Notes: generated by a model not told the origin, from the letters alone. Shown: positions 26,220 to 36,480, counted from the first letter of the stretch. The stretch is DNA of 64,000 nucleotides from Eudoraea chungangensis (GCF_029360665.1 NZ_JARDUB010000001.1:620001-684000); one strand, 5' to 3'. Translations and numbers: made by a program.

Positions 26220-27206
26220 TTACAAATATTTTTCAATAAGTTGCTTTGTAGCAACTATTCCATCGGAATTACTCAGGTAACCTTCTTTACCTTGCATCTG
26301 GTAAATGCCACCTTCGTATTCAACACCGATATACCCGCTAAAATTAGCGTTTTTAATAATCTCAAACATCTTAGAAAAATCAATTTCGGTTTCCTTGCCT
26401 TCAGAGTCGAATTTGTGGGTCTTCGCGCTAACTCCTTTTGCATAAGGCATTAATTCTTGTACCCCTAAATACATATCATAAGTCTCTAAACATTTGGTAT
26501 TCATATAACCTGCCAGGTCCATGGTCTCTGGTTTTGTACGTTTTAAGCAAAAATTACCAAAGTCGGGTAACACCCCAGCTCTTTTGTGATTTACTTCTTT
26601 CATAATACCCGCCAGCCACTTACCATTACAAGAATGTCCCACGTGGTTTTCTACAATTATATTCATATTGTTTTGCTCTCCAAAGTCTAGCAAACTACTA
26701 TAACCTTCCAGAGCTGCAGCAGCAACTTCTTCTGCAGTCCCTTCTTGTTGTAAACTTCCAAGATTTACTCTAATTGAACTGCATCCTAAAATGTTTGCCG
26801 CATCAACCCACTTATAATGACTTTCAACTGCATGTTTACGCTTTTCTTTATCCAAATTCGCAATATTTTCATCATCAACCATTATCAGATGATTTGCGAC
26901 CCCGAGATCTTCGGTACGCATTTTTAACTCTTTAAAAAAAGAAGCATCTTTAGCCTTATCTGCAAAAAACATAGAAACATATTCTACAGCGTTTATACCA
27001 AATTGCTCTTTTGCCCTTGCCGGAAACTCTAGCGTATTATGCTTGCCAGTAAAAAACTCAGAAGCAAAGGAAAATTGAGCTAAAGAAATTTCAATATCCA
27101 AGTCCTTAGAATATTCCGTAAACATGGAATACGGCATGCCACTTAACAATCCTGTTGATAGACCTCCCAGGCCCAATTGTTTTAAAAATGTTCTCCTCTT
27201 TCCCAT
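26220..27206 (-). CDS. TIM-barrel sugar isomerase/epimerase with Tat leader
   Basis: ATG at 27206 gives 328 aa starting MGKRRTFLKQLGLGG, a twin-arginine leader. The longer in-frame start at 27260 would overlap the upstream gene and hide the leader. The body is an AP_endonuc_2 barrel: IIVENHVGHS (Glu ligand), GVLPDFGNFC (Asp), AKTHKF (His) and YIGVEYEGG (Glu). It ends the ThuA operon (34-bp gap). It is likely to act on a keto-sugar in the periplasm. Confidence 0.87.
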   Translation of the reverse strand: MGKRRTFLKQLGLGGLSTGLLSGMPYSMFTEYSKDLDIEISLAQFSFASEFFTGKHNTLEFPARAKEQFGINAVEYVSMFFADKAKDASFFKELKMRTEDLGVANHLIMVDDENIANLDKEKRKHAVESHYKWVDAANILGCSSIRVNLGSLQQEGTAEEVAAAALEGYSSLLDFGEQNNMNIIVENHVGHSCNGKWLAGIMKEVNHKRAGVLPDFGNFCLKRTKPETMDLAGYMNTKCLETYDMYLGVQELMPYAKGVSAKTHKFDSEGKETEIDFSKMFEIIKNANFSGYIGVEYEGGIYQMQGKEGYLSNSDGIVATKQLIEKYL

Positions 27207-27240
27207 ATTCCAACTTTTTTTGAATGATTTACTATTTGGT

Positions 27241-28101
27241 TTAATTTTCAAATTTCCCAACCCATCGAATGGCGTTTTCTAGTATTTTTAAGTGTGTATT
27301 ATCTTCAAAACTGACCGCAGAGTGTCCTAGCGAAGAATAAACAATTCTTGCATCCCCAAGTTGATGGTACCAAACCACGGGATGGTCTTCTCCCATACCC
27401 CAATCCTTATCCGATACCAATAGTGGCACGTTTCCATTTGGATCAATGTTGGTTTCGTCTAGGGTATACAATACTTTAAAACCATTTTTTCGAGGACTGT
27501 CGTAAAACATATACCATTCTTCTCTTAATTGCCAGCTCTCAGGCAAGTTCGTACTCAATGTTCTATTTTCTGCTTCTAAAAGCATTTCTCCTAGTTGGAA
27601 CTGCTGCTTTATTGGGTGATGTGAAAACTGTGCCCCTAAAATTTCCTTTTCATACCAATCCCATTGATGGGAATTGTCTCCTGAGGCATGTATACCAATA
27701 AACCCCCCTCCTTTACCTATAAAATTTTTAAAACTTTCGCGCTGTTCTTCATTTAAAACTTTACCACTACAATTATTCCAAATAACCACATCAAATAAGG
27801 CTAATTGTTCATTATTAAATATGGCACCGTTATCTGTAGCATATATTTTCCACCCATTGTCTTGGGCTATTTTTTCATAAGCCGGTACGGATGCCTCAAT
27901 GGCCTCTCCATGTCTAAATCCATTTGTTTTCGAAAATACTAAAACTGTTTTCCCAGAAATATCACTCGAAACCACTGGTGGGTTGCTGTCATAAAAATTA
28001 ATTCCATAACGTGCCTTATAGATAAAAACGCCAAGAGAAAGAAAAACCAAAATCCCTAACCCAAAGAGACTCCAGAGAACTAGTTTTATTTTTTTCCACA
28101 T
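27241..28101 (-). CDS. ThuA domain protein, membrane anchored
   Basis: The 286-aa protein has one N-terminal membrane segment (about 7-28) and a ThuA (PF06283) domain with the class I glutamine-amidotransferase-like fold. Typical motifs are VLVFSKTNGFRHGEAI, GGGFIGIHASGDN and WYHQLGDARIVYSSLGHS. ThuA is linked by genetics to trehalose/disaccharide use, in pathways that go through 3-keto sugars; its reaction is not proven. A second ThuA domain is the N-terminus of the upstream 1143-aa protein. Confidence 0.88.
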   Translation of the reverse strand: MWKKIKLVLWSLFGLGILVFLSLGVFIYKARYGINFYDSNPPVVSSDISGKTVLVFSKTNGFRHGEAIEASVPAYEKIAQDNGWKIYATDNGAIFNNEQLALFDVVIWNNCSGKVLNEEQRESFKNFIGKGGGFIGIHASGDNSHQWDWYEKEILGAQFSHHPIKQQFQLGEMLLEAENRTLSTNLPESWQLREEWYMFYDSPRKNGFKVLYTLDETNIDPNGNVPLLVSDKDWGMGEDHPVVWYHQLGDARIVYSSLGHSAVSFEDNTHLKILENAIRWVGKFEN

Positions 28102-28140
28102 AATACTATCCTTGTTTCTTTACTTCAAAAATCCATTTAA

Positions 28141-31100
28141 CTAATGGTTGTTTAAGAATTCCAGCCAATCCATTATCGCCACAAGAGAGCCATCCTCTTC
28201 GTCAGATGACTTGAAAACCACATACAAATCTTGCATTCCTTCCAAAGGCTTGCTGAAATTTAAGGACAACTCTCTTAGACCAAATTCTGTTATTCCAACT
28301 TCTATTGGAATTATCCCTAGGAGTTCTCCATCCATAGCACCCAACCGAAATTCTACCTCTCCTCCTGCCACAAAGCCTGAAGCCATAGCGAAGGCACAGT
28401 TTACCCCGGTTACCCCGGTCATATCCAAAGTCTTAAATGCTAAATAACTGTCTTTCGGACCAATGGCAATGGAGAGATCCTCGTCTACACCTGGTGCAGT
28501 TCCTGCAGGCACATTCATTCTTGTTGATGTGCCTTCGTCAAAACTTTCAGCTTCTAACCTCGGAAAACGAAGTAAAATTGTTTCCTGTGCATTTAAGCCT
28601 TCTATTTCTCCCCCTCCCTTATCCGTGTAGCTAGCAGTTAATACATAAGTGCCTTTTGTCTGAGTTCTCAGATGCTCGTCGCTTCTAAAAACACCCCTAA
28701 CCGGATATTTAGATTTTGGCGAGTTTGCGGTTGAAGAAAGGCTTAAAATATACTCCGCCATTTGTTTTGCCTCTGCCCGACTTAAGTCTGGATGTGCGGC
28801 CATGGTAATTTCTCCCCAATTTCCGCTGCCGCCATTAATGATTTTGTTTGCCAGCTCATTTGGAGCTTTGGTATCTGAGACATATCGCTCTGCGATATCT
28901 GTATAAGAAGGTCCAATAGATTTTTCATTAACCTTATGACAGGCAACACAATCGGATGAATTCACCAAACTCTCCCCAATAGTCGCGTATGCAGCATCGG
29001 CCATTTCGGAATGTTCTTTTGCGGCAATTACTTTATCAGCTCCTTGTTGTAAATAGTCAAATGTAACAACAACCTGAGAGGCGTCTAATGTATTATCGGA
29101 CAACTTTCCATCTTCTGCATCGCTCACATCTACTTTATATTCTAATTCAACTGGTGTAGAAGGCCAATAAAAACTACTATTCCCTTTTAGAATTTTCCAG
29201 GATAGTTGTGGTAATTCATTCCCAACTAAAATTTCTGTTTCGGAACTTCCAATTTTACCCTCCTTGTCTGTTACTTCCAATCTTACCTTATACTTTCCAG
29301 ATTCTTCAAACGTATAGGAAGTATTACTATCATAGGATTCTACATCCTTATCTCCAAAGGTCCATTTATAGGTTAGTTGGTCTCCATCATAGTCTATAGA
29401 ATTCCTGGCAGAGAATTGCACTTCTAAAGGATCAGCTCCTATTGTTTTATCTGCTGTAATTACGGCTTTAGGAGAACGATTCCCTTTAATAAAATCTATA
29501 CGTGACAGGGTAGCATTGGTATTATGAGAAAACCAACCCGTTCCATATTCTAAAAAGTACAATGCTCCATCCGGTCCAAATGCCATATCAATAATGTTAT
29601 TAAACTTAATGTTTGGAACAATACGTGTCATTTTATCAAAAGAACCATCTTCCTTCATACTTACAGCAAATATCCAACCACGCATCCAATCATAGGCCAG
29701 GAGTTTTCCATCAAAATAATCAGGCCAACTACTTGGGTTTCCAGCATACTTATCACTGTAATAAATTGGACCCGCCATGGCGTTACGAGAACCTGTGCCT
29801 AAGGCAGGGAATTTCTCAGAAGTACTGTAAGGATAATATATCATTGCCGGCTGTGATGGGGGTAATTCTTTTAAACCAGTGTTATTTGGGGATTCGTTTA
29901 TTGGTTTTAAGGTATCATATAGAATTCCCGTAGATTTTTTCACATAATCTCTGGTATTATAGGCTTGATTATCAGCTATTATATATGGCCAACCAAAATT
30001 ACCAGCTCTTTGGGCCTGGTTAATTTCGTCGTATCCCTTTGGACCCAAACCGATGGAGTCATTGTTGGCATCCGGACCAACTTCTCCCCAATACAAAAAT
30101 CCTGTTTTAGAATCTACTGATATTCTATAAGGATTTCTATTTCCCATAACATAAATCTCTGGTCTTGTTTTAGGATCATCGTCATTAAAAAGATTGCCCT
30201 GAGGAATACTATAGGTGCCGTCTGGCTCTGGTTTAATCCTTAGAATTTTTCCTCTCAAATCATTGGTGTTCGCCGATGACTTCTGTGCGTCCCAAGGATA
30301 TCTATCTGGTCTATTGTCTAAAGGAGCATAACCATCGGCCCTCGGACTTGTATTATCTCCCGTTGCTATGAAAAGGTTGCCATTTGGCCCAAACTCTATT
30401 GAACCTGCAGAATGGCAACACTCTTCCCTTTGGGTTAATACCTGTAGTAGAATTTTTTCAGTCGATAAATCTAGAACATTGTTCTTAAGTTCGAAACGAG
30501 ATAAGTTTTGTACATCTTTACCTTTATTTTCTGAATAATACATATATATCCAATTGTTTTCTTGGTAATTTGGATCTACTGCCAATCCTAACAAACCGTC
30601 TTCAAGGCCAGAGAAAACATCTAGTGTTAGAATAAGGGTGTCCCTTCCTTTAGTTAAATCATATAGATGCACGCCTCCTTTTCTTTCTATGTATAAAATT
30701 TTATCCTCCCCAATAAAATCAAGCTCCATTGGTTCATTTAAATTTTGTTTATAGGTAAGTCTATTGAAACGGTTTTCTTCAGGAACCAATTCGGCATAGG
30801 CCTTACTGTAATCTACTGGCTGGCCTAAACCAATTGCATATTTAATTCCTCCTAATAAATGGCTCAAAAATTTTGGTTCAGAAAATTGTTCTACGGTGTG
30901 GCCCATTCCTGTATAAAAGGCCTTGCCGCCATCGAATTCTTTATACCATGCGATGGGATGGTTTCCACCATTAGTGCCCCCTTGGTACGTAGACTCATCT
31001 ACGGTTAGCAACACCTTGTTATCTAAGTTCATTGCCTTGTAATTATACCACTCATCAGCAATAGTCCATGAACTTGGCAAAGAATCTGTAGAAAGATGAT

Positions 31101-31572
31101 TTGCTTGGACCACATTAACTTTTCCTTCTTGAACATTGGGATTCATTGGATGACTGTCGAAATAGGCTCCAACCAATTCTCCGTACCATGGCCAGCCGTA
31201 TTCCGTATCGGTGGCAGAATGTATTCCTACAAATCCCCCTCCCGCCTGAATAAATCGCTCCATCTGACTCTGTGCCACAGGATCGAGGACATTACCTGTA
31301 GTGTTTAAAAAGATGATTGTCATAAACTCTTTCAGATAATCTTCATTAAAGTCCTCCGCGTTCTCCGAAGCAACAACAGTAAAATTGTTCTTTCTTCCTA
31401 ATTCTTCTATAGCTTTAACACCTGCCTTAATAGATTCGTGCCTAAATCCCTCTGTCTTTGAGAATACCAACACCTTCACCTCAGCTGGTTGTAACATAAA
31501 ATATGCACCAATAACAACCACGGCAATTATACCTGCTAGGGCGACTAAAATCCATTTAAACTTTTTTCTCAT
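28141..31572 (-). CDS. Modular secreted protein: ThuA - GSDH propeller - PKD - cytochrome c - CBM6-like
   Basis: The 1143-aa product has an N-terminal membrane/signal segment (about 8-27). Then come ThuA (about 30-255, KVLVFSKTEGFRHESI, GGGFVGIHSATD), a GSDH beta-propeller (about 265-690, GNRNPYRISVD, NFGWPYIIAD), a PKD domain (about 700-790, YDGDQLTYKWTFGD), a cytochrome c (C875, C878, H879 in CVACH) and a C-terminal CBM6-like sandwich (about 1005-1143). The domains combine sugar binding, oxidation and electron transfer on one chain. It heads the operon that includes the second ThuA and the isomerase. The inverted repeat at 31584-31616 lies just upstream. Confidence 0.9.
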   Translation of the reverse strand: MRKKFKWILVALAGIIAVVVIGAYFMLQPAEVKVLVFSKTEGFRHESIKAGVKAIEELGRKNNFTVVASENAEDFNEDYLKEFMTIIFLNTTGNVLDPVAQSQMERFIQAGGGFVGIHSATDTEYGWPWYGELVGAYFDSHPMNPNVQEGKVNVVQANHLSTDSLPSSWTIADEWYNYKAMNLDNKVLLTVDESTYQGGTNGGNHPIAWYKEFDGGKAFYTGMGHTVEQFSEPKFLSHLLGGIKYAIGLGQPVDYSKAYAELVPEENRFNRLTYKQNLNEPMELDFIGEDKILYIERKGGVHLYDLTKGRDTLILTLDVFSGLEDGLLGLAVDPNYQENNWIYMYYSENKGKDVQNLSRFELKNNVLDLSTEKILLQVLTQREECCHSAGSIEFGPNGNLFIATGDNTSPRADGYAPLDNRPDRYPWDAQKSSANTNDLRGKILRIKPEPDGTYSIPQGNLFNDDDPKTRPEIYVMGNRNPYRISVDSKTGFLYWGEVGPDANNDSIGLGPKGYDEINQAQRAGNFGWPYIIADNQAYNTRDYVKKSTGILYDTLKPINESPNNTGLKELPPSQPAMIYYPYSTSEKFPALGTGSRNAMAGPIYYSDKYAGNPSSWPDYFDGKLLAYDWMRGWIFAVSMKEDGSFDKMTRIVPNIKFNNIIDMAFGPDGALYFLEYGTGWFSHNTNATLSRIDFIKGNRSPKAVITADKTIGADPLEVQFSARNSIDYDGDQLTYKWTFGDKDVESYDSNTSYTFEESGKYKVRLEVTDKEGKIGSSETEILVGNELPQLSWKILKGNSSFYWPSTPVELEYKVDVSDAEDGKLSDNTLDASQVVVTFDYLQQGADKVIAAKEHSEMADAAYATIGESLVNSSDCVACHKVNEKSIGPSYTDIAERYVSDTKAPNELANKIINGGSGNWGEITMAAHPDLSRAEAKQMAEYILSLSSTANSPKSKYPVRGVFRSDEHLRTQTKGTYVLTASYTDKGGGEIEGLNAQETILLRFPRLEAESFDEGTSTRMNVPAGTAPGVDEDLSIAIGPKDSYLAFKTLDMTGVTGVNCAFAMASGFVAGGEVEFRLGAMDGELLGIIPIEVGITEFGLRELSLNFSKPLEGMQDLYVVFKSSDEEDGSLVAIMDWLEFLNNH

Positions 31573-31583
31573 CCTTTGGTAAA

Positions 31584-31616
31584 TTTATATTTGAGTGATT
31601 TTCACTCAAATATAAA
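31584..31616. promoter_or_regulatory. 33-bp inverted repeat, probable operator of the Nudix regulator
   Basis: Arm TTTATATTTGAGTGA (31584-31598), spacer TTT, then its exact reverse complement (31602-31616). It lies between the divergent 1143-aa gene (start 31572) and the NrtR-like gene (start 31683). Each arm contains TATATTTG, a perfect TAnnTTTG -7 box, one on each strand, so a bound dimer would block both promoters. Confidence 0.75.
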
Positions 31617-31682
31617 GAATCTCTTTAAATATTTAATTAAGAAGTTTATATTCGTTTAGGAAATGCAAATCAAGTATAAATA

Positions 31683-32456
31683 ATGGCCCAGTTAAATGAA
31701 GATGCTTTACGTAAACTTGATAATGACCTTCAAGGCTATATTCCTCAAATATCCATTAATTTAGTTATCTTCCGATTTAATGGGGAAGCCCTTGAGGTTC
31801 CCGGCGTATTGGTAGGCGACAAAAACTCATGGACCATCCCAGGCGGTTTTATAGACCAATCCGAAAACTTAGAAGATGCAGCCAGAAGAATATTAAAGGA
31901 GCAGATTGGCTCCGAAAAACTTCTATTAAAACAATTTGGATGTTTTGGGAATACCAGTCGTAACTTTGGAGCAGAAATCGAAAATTTTACAAACCACCAG
32001 CTTCCTAATTCTATCATAGATTGGTTTTCAAGGCGTTTTATTACCATTGGTTACTACACTGTGGCGCCTCCAGAGTTAAAAATTCTTAATGCAAGCCCTC
32101 TTTTCTTCAGTACGAAATGGGTTTGTGTTAAAGACACAAATACCCTAGCCTTAGATCATGCCAATCTAGTTAATGAGGCCTTAAAAATATTACGTTCCGA
32201 CTTACTCAGCAAACCTTTATTAATAGATTTTCTGCCCGATAGTTTTACCATTCCTGAATTACAAAAACTTTATGAGGCTATTTTAGGGAGAACTGTTGAT
32301 AGGGGTAACTTTCGACAGCGAATGCTAAAGCAAAATATCTTGACAAAACTAGGAGTCACTAAGAAAAAAACAAGTCGAAGACCTCCCATTCTGTATACTT
32401 TAAACAAACAGGAATACTTAAAATCGCTAACTGAAGATATTAAACTAGGTTTTTAG
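31683..32456 (+). CDS. NrtR-like Nudix transcriptional regulator
   Basis: The 257-aa protein has an N-terminal Nudix fold (about 20-150) and a C-terminal winged helix (about 185-250, FTIPELQKLYEAILGRTVDR, GNFRQRMLKQ). The Nudix box at 55-76 is degenerate: the RE of REUxEE is RI and its last E is Q, so it probably binds and does not hydrolyse its ligand. The family includes NrtR and the Bacteroides arabinose regulator AraR. It is divergent from the ThuA operon and probably represses it through the inverted repeat between them. Confidence 0.88.
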   Translation: MAQLNEDALRKLDNDLQGYIPQISINLVIFRFNGEALEVPGVLVGDKNSWTIPGGFIDQSENLEDAARRILKEQIGSEKLLLKQFGCFGNTSRNFGAEIENFTNHQLPNSIIDWFSRRFITIGYYTVAPPELKILNASPLFFSTKWVCVKDTNTLALDHANLVNEALKILRSDLLSKPLLIDFLPDSFTIPELQKLYEAILGRTVDRGNFRQRMLKQNILTKLGVTKKKTSRRPPILYTLNKQEYLKSLTEDIKLGF

Positions 32457-32558
32457 TTAAAAGTAAACTCCTTTCTTCATGATAAGATTCCCGCACCCTA
32501 TTTCTAAGCCTTGTATTTTGCGTTCCAAAAAGAGCCAATGATAAAAGCTGTATAACTC

Positions 32559-32587
32559 TTTGAGATAATTTTTAACCGTTATCTTAG
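32559..32587 (+). promoter_or_regulatory. Candidate promoter of the acyl-CoA operon
   Basis: TTTG at 32559-32562, a 17-bp spacer and TATCTTAG at 32580-32587 (one mismatch to TAnnTTTG) lie 28 bp before the first gene at 32615. No palindrome is evident in this 158-bp gap. Confidence 0.28.
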
Positions 32588-32614
32588 TAGAAACTCGAAA
32601 AACGGCTAAATCCA

Positions 32615-34426
32615 ATGGGAAATACATATGTTGACCTAAATACCCTAAAGTATTTACTTTATTCTGTTCATGACTTAAATAGTGTACTTAAAAATTCTCG
32701 CTTTGCAGACTATGACAACGCTTCTGTAGACCTTTTTATTAATGCTACCAAAGACTTTGCAGACAAGGAGCTATTTCCATTCTTTAAAGAAATGGACGAA
32801 AAACCCGCCCATTTCAAAGATGGTAAAATCGTGGTACACCCACAAGTAAGAGAGTACATGAAAAAGGGTGGACAAATGGGTCTTATTTCGGCCCTTTTTG
32901 ATTATGAAATAGGAGGCTTGCAAATGCCCAGTATGGTGGTTACTGCGGCTGCATATATTCAGGAAACCGCAAATAATCATTTGCCGGGATATATTGGATT
33001 AACCCTAGGTGCAGCAGAATTAATTATCCATTTCGGGTCCGAAAATTTAAAGGAGTCCTATGTTCCCAAAATGCTCACCGGAGAATGGGGAGGAACCATG
33101 TGCTTAACAGAGCCACAGGCAGGAAGTTCCTTGTCGGACATCGTAACAACTGCCATTCCAGATGGCAACCAATATACTATAAGCGGGCAAAAGATTTTTA
33201 TTTCCGGCGGAGATTACGAGGGTGCTGAAAACATTGTTCATTTAGTATTGGCTCGTATTAAAGGAGCGCCATTGGGTACTAAAGGAATTTCCCTTTTTGT
33301 TGTTCCTAAAAACAGATTAAACAACGAAGGCGGTCTGGTTTCTAACGACGTAAACACCTTGGCAGATTTTGAAAAGATGGGCCAAAAAGGCTATTGCACT
33401 ACACATCTTTCTTTTGGAGACAAAAAAGATTGCAAAGGATGGTTGGTTGGCGAAGCCAATCAGGGCTTAAAATATATGTTCCTTATGATGAATGGGGCTC
33501 GTATAGGTGTTGGTAGAGGGGCTGCCGCCATAACCATGGCCGCTTACCAAACCTCCTTGGCTTATGCCAAAGAAAGGCCACAAGGAAGAGCCCTATCTAG
33601 TACAGGAAAAAAAGATGCCTCAGAAAAACAAACGCTTATCATAAATCATCCTGATGTTAAAAGAATGCTGTTGCTACAAAAGGTGGTGGTAGAAGGAGGG
33701 CTGAGTCTAATCTTACTCGCGTGTAAATACCAAGATTTATCATTGACCCACCCAGAAGCGTCGGAGCGGACTAAATATATGTATCTTCTGGAAGTACTTA
33801 CACCAATAGCAAAGACCTATCCTTCTGAAATGGGAGCCATTGCCGTTAGTAATGGTTTGCAAGTCTTGGGTGGCTATGGCTTTTGTACCGATTTTATTCT
33901 GCAGCAATACTATCGTGACATTAGAATTTTTTCTATCTATGAAGGGACTACTGGAATTCAGTCATTAGACCTTTTGGGCAGAAAAATTACCATGGATCAC
34001 GGGAAAGCCCTTGAATTATTGTCTATAGAAATTATGACGAGCATTAAAGCCGCTAAGGAAACTGAAGGACTCTCAGAATATGCAAAAAGTTTAGAAGCAA
34101 AACTAGGCCTGGTGAAAAAAGTACTAGCTTTCCTACTTCCCTTTGCCCAACAAGGGGATTATAAGCGTTATCTTTCTGATGCCAGTATTTTTATGGAATT
34201 TATGGGGAACATCATTATAGCGTGGTTATGGTTAGATATGGCCAGACAAGCCAAAATGGATCTTCTTTCCAAAGAGATTACTTATAAGGAGGAATTCTAT
34301 TTATCGAAAATTCACGCCATGAAGTTTTATTATAAATATGAGCTTCCCAAAACAAAATACTTAGCTGACGTGCTAATGAATAAAGAAGTCTTAACAGTAG
34401 ATATGGAGCCTAGTTTATTTGAATAA
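32615..34426 (+). CDS. Acyl-CoA dehydrogenase, 600-aa type
   Basis: The 603-aa protein is the long acyl-CoA dehydrogenase type with an extra C-terminal domain (about 470-600). It has the FAD/substrate motif MCLTEPQAGSSLSD (about 162-175) and the catalytic E443 in SIYEGTTGIQ. It would introduce the alpha,beta double bond into a CoA thioester and pass electrons to ETF. It is the first gene of the eleven-gene plus-strand operon and differs from the ACAD10/11-like enzyme encoded third. Confidence 0.92.
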   Translation: MGNTYVDLNTLKYLLYSVHDLNSVLKNSRFADYDNASVDLFINATKDFADKELFPFFKEMDEKPAHFKDGKIVVHPQVREYMKKGGQMGLISALFDYEIGGLQMPSMVVTAAAYIQETANNHLPGYIGLTLGAAELIIHFGSENLKESYVPKMLTGEWGGTMCLTEPQAGSSLSDIVTTAIPDGNQYTISGQKIFISGGDYEGAENIVHLVLARIKGAPLGTKGISLFVVPKNRLNNEGGLVSNDVNTLADFEKMGQKGYCTTHLSFGDKKDCKGWLVGEANQGLKYMFLMMNGARIGVGRGAAAITMAAYQTSLAYAKERPQGRALSSTGKKDASEKQTLIINHPDVKRMLLLQKVVVEGGLSLILLACKYQDLSLTHPEASERTKYMYLLEVLTPIAKTYPSEMGAIAVSNGLQVLGGYGFCTDFILQQYYRDIRIFSIYEGTTGIQSLDLLGRKITMDHGKALELLSIEIMTSIKAAKETEGLSEYAKSLEAKLGLVKKVLAFLLPFAQQGDYKRYLSDASIFMEFMGNIIIAWLWLDMARQAKMDLLSKEITYKEEFYLSKIHAMKFYYKYELPKTKYLADVLMNKEVLTVDMEPSLFE

Positions 34427-34461
34427 AGAGCTTATTTAATCCCTACCTAAAAGATAAAAAT

Positions 34462-35235
34462 ATGAATACGATTAAATCTAAATTTAGCCTTGAAGGAAAG
34501 GTGGCCATAGTAACTGGATCTAGTAAGGGTATTGGTAAGTCTATTGCACAAGGTCTGGCGGAACATGGAGCTAAGGTTGTAGTTAGTAGCAGGAAACAAG
34601 AAGCTGTAGCCTTGGTAGTTGAAGAATTTAAGCAAGAAGGACTAGAGGCAATTGGTATAGCATGCCATATTGCAGATTCCGGACAGCGCGAGAATTTGGT
34701 TGCTAAAACACTTGAAAAATTCGGAAGAATAGATGTCCTAGTAAATAACGCTGCAATTAACCCTTTTTATGGCCCATTGGAAGGAGCTGATGATGTTGTT
34801 TTTGATAAGATAATGGATGTCAATGTAAAGGCCCCATGGTTGCTTTCTAATTTAGTTTTACCTCATATGAAAAGTACGGGAGGTAGTATTATAAATATTT
34901 CCTCGGTAGAAGGACTACGACCAGGTTTTGGTTTAGGCCTTTATAGTGCCACAAAATCGGCCTTAATCATGTTGACGAAAAATCAGGCCAAAGAATGGGG
35001 TAGATATGGAATTAGAGCTAATGTGGTTTGTCCGGGTCTAATCAAAACTAAGTTTAGTGAAGGTCTCTGGGCCAATGAAAAATTGGTAGAACAATACACC
35101 AAAACTATTCCTTTACATCGGATTGCTCATCCAGAAGAAATGGCTGGTTTGGTTATGCTTTTGGCATCTGATGCTGCTTCTTACATGACCGGCGGCGTTT
35201 ATGCCGCAGATGGAGGTTATATGATTTCCGGATAA
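34462..35235 (+). CDS. SDR-family oxidoreductase
   Basis: This 257-aa classical SDR has TGSSKGIG from T18, NNAA at 95-98 (Ala replacing the usual Gly), and catalytic S148, Y161, K165, with YMTGGVYAADGGY at the C-terminus. It lies between two acyl-CoA dehydrogenase genes (35- and 27-bp gaps). It could oxidise a hydroxyacyl-CoA or hydroxy-acid in this pathway, analogous to the SDR of the levulinate (lva) operon. The assignment to that step is inferred. Confidence 0.88.
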   Translation: MNTIKSKFSLEGKVAIVTGSSKGIGKSIAQGLAEHGAKVVVSSRKQEAVALVVEEFKQEGLEAIGIACHIADSGQRENLVAKTLEKFGRIDVLVNNAAINPFYGPLEGADDVVFDKIMDVNVKAPWLLSNLVLPHMKSTGGSIINISSVEGLRPGFGLGLYSATKSALIMLTKNQAKEWGRYGIRANVVCPGLIKTKFSEGLWANEKLVEQYTKTIPLHRIAHPEEMAGLVMLLASDAASYMTGGVYAADGGYMISG

Positions 35236-35262
35236 CTATTTGTAAGACTAATAAACGATAAT

Positions 35263-36480
35263 ATGAATTTTGAACATAGTGATAAGTCCTTGGAGTTTCA
35301 GAATAAACTGAAAAATTTTATTTCGCTACATTTAGAGCCGGCAGCTCAAGAAAGGGAGGTTTTTCATCAGAATCACCAGAATTTATGGAAAAAATGGCCA
35401 GGTTTGGAGGCCCTAAAACAAAAGGCTAAAGATGCTGGTCTATGGAATCTATTTCTACCTGCGGCTTATGGGAACTTAAGTCCGGGTTTAACGAATCTAG
35501 AATACGCTCCTTTGGCTGAAATTATGGGTCGCCTGCCATGGGCTTCTGAAGTATTTAATTGCAGTCCTCCGGATACTGGCAACATGGAAGTTTTAGCCAA
35601 ATATGGTTCTGAACTGCAAAAGGAAAAATGGCTCAAACCACTAATGCGCGGAGAAATAAGATCGGCCTTTTTAATGACCGAGCCAGAAGTGGCTTCTTCA
35701 GATGCTACCAATATTGAAACTTCCATTGAAGCAGACGGAGAGAATTATATTATTTCAGGGAGAAAATGGTGGTCTTCTGGTGCTATGGATCCACTGTGTA
35801 AAATAGCCATTGTTATGGGGAAAACAGATTTCAATGCTCCCAGGCATTTACAGCAAAGTATGGTTTTAGTGCCTATGGATTCTCCCGGATTAAAGGTTGT
35901 TAGGCCCTTATCTGTTTTTGGTTATCTCGATTCTCCAGAAGGACATGCAGAAATTATTCTAGACAAGGTGGAGGTCCCTAAAACCAATCTATTGGTTGGA
36001 GAAGGAAAGGGTTTTGAAATTGCCCAGGGGCGTTTGGGTCCAGGAAGAATTCATCATTGTATGCGCCTAATTGGTATGGCGCAGAAATCTTTAGAGTTGA
36101 TGTGTGAAAGAGCCTCGACTAGAGTTGCATTTGGTAGAGAATTAGCTAAATACAGTAGTATTAGACAAGCTATTGCCCTTTCTGTATGCGAGATAGATCA
36201 AGCGAGATTACTTGTATTCGCGGCGGCCGATAAAATGGACAAGTCTGGAAATAAGGAGGCTAAAGATTTAATTGCCATGATAAAAGTTACCGCACCAAAA
36301 ATGGCTTTAAAAGTAATAGACAGGGCAATACAAATAATGGGCGGTAAAGGTGTAAGCAGCGATACACCCTTGGCACATTTCTTTGCCGCTGCCCGTACCT
36401 TAAGATTGGCCGACGGTCCAGACGAGGTTCATATGAGTCAGCTCGGCAAGAATACCATATTAAAATATACGGAAAGCTAA
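35263..36480 (+). CDS. ACAD10/11-like acyl-CoA dehydrogenase
   Basis: The 405-aa protein has the ACAD10/11-type motif [13 protein letters not shown] at 138-150. Near the C-terminus it has [10 protein letters not shown], where D384 stands at the position of the usual catalytic Glu (YEGT in other ACADs). In mammals and in the Pseudomonas lva pathway this subfamily works on 4-phospho-acyl-CoA made by an APH-fold kinase. The kinase gene starts at the very next base after this stop, which strongly supports that role. Confidence 0.9.
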   Translation: MNFEHSDKSLEFQNKLKNFISLHLEPAAQEREVFHQNHQNLWKKWPGLEALKQKAKDAGLWNLFLPAAYGNLSPGLTNLEYAPLAEIMGRLPWASEVFNCSPPDTGNMEVLAKYGSELQKEKWLKPLMRGEIRSAFLMTEPEVASSDATNIETSIEADGENYIISGRKWWSSGAMDPLCKIAIVMGKTDFNAPRHLQQSMVLVPMDSPGLKVVRPLSVFGYLDSPEGHAEIILDKVEVPKTNLLVGEGKGFEIAQGRLGPGRIHHCMRLIGMAQKSLELMCERASTRVAFGRELAKYSSIRQAIALSVCEIDQARLLVFAAADKMDKSGNKEAKDLIAMIKVTAPKMALKVIDRAIQIMGGKGVSSDTPLAHFFAAARTLRLADGPDEVHMSQLGKNTILKYTES

